Part shown: positions 8,079 to 11,654 of the stretch, piece by piece
How the letters are laid out: each line of letters opens with the position of its first letter
Position numbering within the stretch: position 1 is the first letter of the stretch
DNA from: Flavobacteriaceae bacterium
GTDB taxonomy: Bacteria; Bacteroidota; Bacteroidia; Flavobacteriales; Flavobacteriaceae
DNA length: 11,654 nucleotides
NCBI GenBank assembly: GCA_023254815.1
Contig: JALRKI010000101.1
Span: 1-11,654, forward strand
Direction: 5' to 3'
Translations under genes and position numbers: made by a program
The notes under the pieces: generated by a model
Seen by the model: the letters and a program-made list of their open reading frames with translations, nothing else
The model's database searches: none
What the model was told of the DNA's origin: nothing

Positions 8079-8557
8079 TCTAAATTGGGTTTTTCGATTT
8101 GCAATCCAACGTCTGTAATTCCAAGCAACTGAGAAATTCCATGTATGTCTTTCGAACGTCTCATGGCTTGTTCAATTTCAAAACTATAAACGCCCATTTC
8201 GTTGAAATCATATGCCTCTTTGAGCCATAGTTTATGAGTTTTGACCGCTGTTAGACCTTCTCCCATTTGACGTCCATCAGAATAGGCCATCTCATATTCA
8301 AGTGTGTCTATTTGAACCTCTCCTTTAGGGCTTGTTATTTTGGCAATGACAAACAGATTGCTGAATTCGTATTCTGGGGTAGTTCTTACAAGAACAAATA
8401 TATCGCTTGATTGTGTGGATTGATTATCAAATTCAAAATTTAATCCTTCATTGGTTTTCCATCCATTGGGTAGTTTTTGAAAATCTACAAATATTTCTGG
8501 GGACTGACATCCCAAAAATAGCATGCAATAACCCACCAAAAAAAATATTATTCTCAA
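8075..8557 (-). CDS. gldH: Gliding motility lipoprotein GldH
   Basis: GldH is one of the lipoproteins needed for gliding motility in Bacteroidota, and gld genes are linked to the type IX secretion machinery. The 160-residue product has a lipoprotein signal: a hydrophobic core IIFFLVGYCMLF and a lipobox-like FLGC with Cys17 as the lipidated residue. The body matches the family pattern: an F...W..N.G..F.F.N motif, then EYEFSNLFVIAKITSPKGE, DTLEYEMAYSDGRQMGEG, YSFEIEQAMR and a GISQLLGITDVGLQIEK ending. The start codon is TTG (8555-8557), 1 base after the ricT stop. No ATG or GTG lies upstream in frame, and the only internal ATG (Met12) would delete most of the signal peptide. The gene overlaps mrcA by 4 bases. 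The ricT-gldH-mrcA order is, to my knowledge, common in Bacteroidota and supports the assignment. Confidence 0.9.
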   Translation of the reverse strand: MRIIFFLVGYCMLFLGCQSPEIFVDFQKLPNGWKTNEGLNFEFDNQSTQSSDIFVLVRTTPEYEFSNLFVIAKITSPKGEVQIDTLEYEMAYSDGRQMGEGLTAVKTHKLWLKEAYDFNEMGVYSFEIEQAMRRSKDIHGISQLLGITDVGLQIEKPNLE

Positions 8558-8558
8558 T

Positions 8559-9710
8559 TTACTTGTTATTTGAATTTCTTGACCTTCTTCTTGACTTGCC
8601 TTTATTTGATCGTCGTTTTACGTCGAAACGCGTCAGACTATCTTGTCCTAAAACACTTTCGATTTCAACCTTAGACCTGGACTCTTGAGTTAAGGCATAG
8701 GCTTCTAGACTTTCAGCCTTTAAGCTGTTTCTATTGAGTTCAACAATAGTTGTCACATCGGACACTTCCAGTGGGAACCAGGTAATCCAATCGCCCTTGT
8801 ATGCATACCACATGACGCCTTTAAATATATCCGATTTTTGACAAACTGCCTCGCCTTTTTCGGTTAAAAGTTTTACATCTGAACTCGGAAATTCTTTTAA
8901 GGCCTCCATATAGGAGTCTAATTCAAAATTCAAACAACATTTGAGTTTCCCACACTGACCTGCCAATTTCTGAGGGTTTAGAGACAATTGCTGATATCGC
9001 GCTGCAGAAGTAGATACTGACCGGAAATCGGTGAGCCAAGTTGAGCAACACAGTTCTCTGCCGCAAGATCCAATACCCCCTAAACGAGCTGCTTCTTGTC
9101 TCAGTCCTACTTGTCTCATGTCTATTCTTGTGTTGAATTCCTTTGCAAAAATCTTTATCAATTCCCTGAAGTCTACTCGGTGGTTGGCAGTGTAGAAAAA
9201 AGTAATCTTACTTCCGTCTCCTTGAAACTCCAAATCAGAGATTTTCATTTTGAGATTCAAATCTAAAGCTATTTGACGTGCTCGAACTTGAATGGCCTCT
9301 TCCTTGTTTCTCAAATCAATCCATTTGTCGATGTCTTTTTGAGAAGCAATTCTGAATATTTTTTGTGGCTCACCAGAATCGTCAAACGAGGCTTTTTTTT
9401 TCTGCATTTGAACCTTAACCAATTGCCCTGTGAGCGTTACAGTACCAATGTCATGACCAAATTCGGCCTGGGTGGCGACCACATCTCCAATTTTTAGAGG
9501 CAGGGCTTCAGTATTTTTAAAAAATTCTTTGCGACTATTCTTAAACCTAATTTCGACCCAGTCGAACTGTACTTCGCCTTCTGCAATCTCCATATTGGCA
9601 AGCCAATCAAACACTGTCAATTTGTTGCATCCGTCAGTCCCACAAGTGCCGTTGTTTTTACACCCTTTGGGCTGGCCGTTCGATCCGCTACCACAACTAT
9701 TACAAGCCAT
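8559..9710 (-). CDS. ricT: PSP1-domain regulatory iron-sulfur protein, RicT/YaaT family
   Basis: This 383-residue protein carries the PSP1 C-terminal domain. Its best-known relative, RicT (YaaT) of Bacillus subtilis, works with RicA and RicF in an Fe-S-containing complex affecting RNA processing and development. Two family cysteine clusters are present: SCGRELCC (Cys216, 221, 222) and QCGKLKCC (Cys253, 258, 259). The N-terminal 30 residues carry five more cysteines (3, 6, 17, 23, 28) among Gly and Asn, an extension the Bacillus protein is not known to have. The core runs from NKLTVFDWL (29-37) through GDVVATQAEFGHDIGTV (75-91). The C-terminus is a strongly basic Arg/Ser/Asn/Lys tail (about 365-383) that could bind nucleic acid. 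ricA and ricF are not in the window. The gene is the first of a tight set with gldH, mrcA and scoAB. Its role in Bacteroidota is not established. Confidence 0.9.
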   Translation of the reverse strand: MACNSCGSGSNGQPKGCKNNGTCGTDGCNKLTVFDWLANMEIAEGEVQFDWVEIRFKNSRKEFFKNTEALPLKIGDVVATQAEFGHDIGTVTLTGQLVKVQMQKKKASFDDSGEPQKIFRIASQKDIDKWIDLRNKEEAIQVRARQIALDLNLKMKISDLEFQGDGSKITFFYTANHRVDFRELIKIFAKEFNTRIDMRQVGLRQEAARLGGIGSCGRELCCSTWLTDFRSVSTSAARYQQLSLNPQKLAGQCGKLKCCLNFELDSYMEALKEFPSSDVKLLTEKGEAVCQKSDIFKGVMWYAYKGDWITWFPLEVSDVTTIVELNRNSLKAESLEAYALTQESRSKVEIESVLGQDSLTRFDVKRRSNKGKSRRRSRNSNNK

Positions 9711-9800
9711 ATGAGGTGTTTAAACTGTTGAATCTAAAAAAGCATAGGTGCCTCTGTCATCATTGTATAAAGATAAACTTATCCTTTGATTTAAAAAACC

Positions 9801-10874
9801 TTAGAAAGAAGTGTGCTTAAACACCTTGCGAATGTCTCTTAAATTTTTCATGAAGGGCAGATGCTCGGCGCGACCTTTCTTAAAAATGTCGTTGCTGTTG
9901 CCTTGCCCTTTTCTCATTTCTCGTTGCTCTTCCAATGGCAAGCTATGAATTTCCATACAAGTGTTCGAACAGCAATTGTCCATTTCCGCTTTACACTTTT
10001 CGCATTGTATAAACAGGAGATGACAGGCTTCATTTGCACAGTTGGTATGAGTGTCGCAAGGCGCTCCACATTGATGACATTGGGCAATGATTTCATTGCT
10101 AATGCGCTCTCCACGTCGCTGATCAAACACAAAATTCTTTCCTTTGAATTTGTTTTCTAATCCTTTCTGTTCGACCTGTCGGGCATATTCAATAATACCC
10201 CCTTCAAGTTGGTAAACTTTTTCGAAACCTACGTGTTTGAAATATGCACTCGCCTTTTCACATCTGATTCCTCCTGTACAATACATGACAAGGTTTTTAT
10301 TCTTTTTAAACTCTGACAGCTCTTGCTCGATTATTGGCAAGGATTCTCTAAAAGTATCTACATCAGGTGTGATAGCATCGACAAAATGCCCGATTTCACT
10401 TTCGTAGTGATTGCGCATATCGACTAAAATAGTGTCTTCGCATTCCACCAGTTCATTAAATTTTTCTGCGTCAAGATGTACTCCGCGATTGGTTACATCA
10501 AAGGTTTCATCATTGAGCCCATCGGAAACAATCTTGGATCGCACTTTTATGGTCAACTTCAAAAAAGAAAAATCGTCATGTTCTATGGCAATGTTCAGTC
10601 TGACACCTTTAAGAAAATCGATTGAATCAAGCTGAGCCTTAAACTCTTCAAATCGTTTTGCGGGTACTGAAAGTTGGGCGTTGATGCCTTCGTGGGCTAC
10701 ATAGATGCGCCCTAGGACTTCAAGGGCATTCCATTGGATAAACAGTGCGTCTCGAAACTGCTGAGGGTCATTGATTTTTGCATATTGATAGAATGACAAG
10801 GTCATTCTTTTTTGACCTGCTTTTACAATGAGCTTTGCCCGTTCGTTAGCACTTAATTTGTTGTACAGTTGCAT
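9801..10874 (-). CDS. trhO: tRNA uridine(34) hydroxylase TrhO (rhodanese-domain YceA family)
   Basis: TrhO makes 5-hydroxyuridine at the wobble position U34 of tRNAs, the first step toward cmo5U/mo5U-type modifications. From ATG 10872-10874 the protein has 357 residues. It has the YceA N-terminal domain with GRIYVAHEGINAQLSVP (55-71), then a rhodanese domain whose active-site loop YCTGGIRCEK puts the catalytic cysteine at 199. A cysteine-rich C-terminal part follows (Cys266, 269, 273, 279, 284, 291, 294, 301, 302, 306), probably metal-binding. An in-frame TTG at 10896-10898 would add eight residues, but it lies about 11 bases from the -7 element, practically at the transcription start. The family also normally begins MQLYN-like, so I chose the ATG. 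It is divergent from recA and 90 bases upstream of ricT. Confidence 0.94.
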   Translation of the reverse strand: MQLYNKLSANERAKLIVKAGQKRMTLSFYQYAKINDPQQFRDALFIQWNALEVLGRIYVAHEGINAQLSVPAKRFEEFKAQLDSIDFLKGVRLNIAIEHDDFSFLKLTIKVRSKIVSDGLNDETFDVTNRGVHLDAEKFNELVECEDTILVDMRNHYESEIGHFVDAITPDVDTFRESLPIIEQELSEFKKNKNLVMYCTGGIRCEKASAYFKHVGFEKVYQLEGGIIEYARQVEQKGLENKFKGKNFVFDQRRGERISNEIIAQCHQCGAPCDTHTNCANEACHLLFIQCEKCKAEMDNCCSNTCMEIHSLPLEEQREMRKGQGNSNDIFKKGRAEHLPFMKNLRDIRKVFKHTSF

Positions 10875-10908
10875 GCTATACTTTATTAAGTTAAACAAAT
10901 TTCTATGG

Positions 10909-10938
10909 CAAAGATAGGACTTTGAAATTGAGGGTCAA
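10909..10938 (-). promoter_or_regulatory. Bacteroidota-type promoter for trhO (TTG-N19-TATCTTTG)
   Basis: On the minus strand, TTG (10938-10936) and TATCTTTG (10916-10909) match the -33 and -7 elements of Bacteroidota promoters, with a 19-base spacer inside the usual 17-23 range. Transcription would begin near 10902, leaving about 28 bases before the ATG at 10874. It is the best promoter match I found in the window. Confidence 0.7.
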
Positions 10939-10958
10939 AAAACTGTAAGTCAAAGTCC
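10917..10958. repeat. 9-base inverted repeat in the trhO-recA intergenic region
   Basis: GGACTTTGA (10917-10925) and TCAAAGTCC (10950-10958) are perfect inverted copies separated by 24 bases. The left arm abuts the -7 element of trhO and the pair straddles its -33 element, so it could be a regulator-binding site controlling trhO. The spacing is too wide for one simple dimer site and chance is not excluded in AT-rich DNA. It does not look like a terminator. Confidence 0.4.
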
Positions 10959-10965
10959 AAAAGAA

Positions 10966-10997
10966 TTGGATATTGACCACAGAAATTAGTAAATTAG
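10966..10997 (+). promoter_or_regulatory. Candidate recA promoter (TTG-N21-TAAATTAG)
   Basis: TTG at 10966-10968 and TAAATTAG at 10990-10997 fit the Bacteroidota pattern with one mismatch in the -7 element (A for T at position 7) and a 21-base spacer. The -7 box ends 28 bases before the recA ATG. I see no recognisable SOS box overlapping it. Confidence 0.35.
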
Positions 10998-11025
10998 CAA
11001 ACCGCAATAAAAAACTAAAAACACC

Positions 11026-11654
11026 ATGAGTTCAGATAAAGCTGCCAAGTTAAAAGCCCTCCAATTAACACTCGATAAACTTGACAAATCCTATGGAAAA
11101 GGCACAGTTATGCGCATGAGCGATAAGGCTGTTGTTGACGTTGAAGCCATTTCTTCTGGCTCTCTAGGATTAGATATCGCCATGGGGGTAGGTGGTTACC
11201 CCAAAGGCCGTGTGATTGAAATTTACGGTCCCGAATCCTCAGGAAAAACAACATTGACCTTGCATGCCATCGCTGAAGCTCAAAAGGCTGGAGGTATAGC
11301 TGCATTTATAGATGCAGAACACGCCTTTGATCGCTTTTACGCCGAGAAACTTGGTGTAGATATTGATAACCTCATCATATCACAACCCGATCATGGAGAG
11401 CAGGCATTGGAAATTGCCGATAATCTGGTTCGGTCAGGAGCAGTAGACATCATTGTTATTGACTCTGTAGCTGCATTGACGCCAAAAAGCGAAATAGAAG
11501 GAGAAATGGGAGACTCCAAAATGGGTCTTCACGCTCGATTGATGTCTCAAGCGTTGAGAAAATTGACTGGATCTATCAGTAAGACCAATTGTACAATGAT
11601 TTTTATCAATCAACTTCGAGAAAAAATTGGCGTTATGTTTGGCAATCCAGAAAC
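11026..11654 (+). CDS. recA: Recombinase RecA, 5' part (runs off the window)
   Basis: RecA is the ATP-dependent strand-exchange protein of homologous recombination and the SOS co-protease. The window holds the first 209 codons plus two bases; no stop is reached. Walker A is GPESSGKT (68-75). Walker B is [11 protein letters not shown] (141-151), followed by the [16 protein letters not shown] block, and loop L1/L2-adjacent sequence ends in [16 protein letters not shown] at the edge. The [14 protein letters not shown] variant (97-110), where proteobacteria have AEHALD, is in my recollection typical of Bacteroidota. The ATG at 11026-11028 is in a purine-rich, Shine-Dalgarno-free leader. It is divergent from trhO across 151 bases. 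Everything visible looks functional. Confidence 0.98.
   Translation, partial: MSSDKAAKLKALQLTLDKLDKSYGKGTVMRMSDKAVVDVEAISSGSLGLDIAMGVGGYPKGRVIEIYGPESSGKTTLTLHAIAEAQKAGGIAAFIDAEHAFDRFYAEKLGVDIDNLIISQPDHGEQALEIADNLVRSGAVDIIVIDSVAALTPKSEIEGEMGDSKMGLHARLMSQALRKLTGSISKTNCTMIFINQLREKIGVMFGNPE

Noticed and set aside
9769..9787. Imperfect AT-rich hairpin (AAAG-GATAA type arms) between trhO and ricT, possible terminator.
   Set aside because: The stem is short, interrupted by a bulge, has a very small loop and is not followed by a T-run. A close-to-consensus -7 sequence near it also lacks a TTG at proper spacing, so neither a terminator nor a promoter can be claimed.

Overview
Most of the window (about 321-11654) is a compact stretch of chromosome from a member of the Bacteroidota. 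The evidence is a gliding-motility lipoprotein (GldH) lying between a PSP1/RicT-type protein and a class A penicillin-binding protein, near absence of Shine-Dalgarno sequences, and several TAnnTTTG (-7) promoter elements of the kind used by the Bacteroidota sigma factor. Base composition is around 42% GC by hand count over the first 220 bases after position 320. I cannot place the organism below phylum with confidence.

Layout. Bases 1-320 do not fit the rest. Bases 3-212 encode an internal piece of an arginyl-tRNA synthetase of alphaproteobacterial type (about 53% GC). Its match to the family stops exactly at a GATC, followed by about 105 bases that I cannot assign. A second GATC sits directly against the ATG of the next gene. 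This looks like a joined end (cloning or assembly chimera) or, less likely, a transferred scrap. On the plus strand follow a fused two-domain peptide-transporter ATPase (321-2000) and a small secreted protein of unknown function (2080-2490), which converges on and overlaps typA by 7 bases.

From 10874 down to 2484 everything is on the minus strand: trhO (tRNA U34 hydroxylase), then ricT, gldH, mrcA, scoA and scoB packed with spacings of 1, -4, 2 and 9 bases, then typA (BipA GTPase) with its own probable promoter. The ricT-gldH-mrcA order joins an Fe-S-type PSP1 protein, an outer-membrane gliding lipoprotein and a peptidoglycan synthase; scoAB (3-oxoacid CoA-transferase) follows closely enough to be co-transcribed. 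recA begins on the plus strand at 11026, divergent from trhO, and runs off the end. The 151-base region between them holds a good promoter for trhO, a weaker one for recA and a 9-base inverted repeat touching the trhO promoter.

I found no mobile element, CRISPR array, tRNA or rRNA, and no convincing undescribed multi-gene system. The points most worth checking are the foreign left end, the small secreted orphan, and the RicT protein with its extra N-terminal cysteines. No gene-free stretch exceeds about 150 bases apart from the left-end anomaly.
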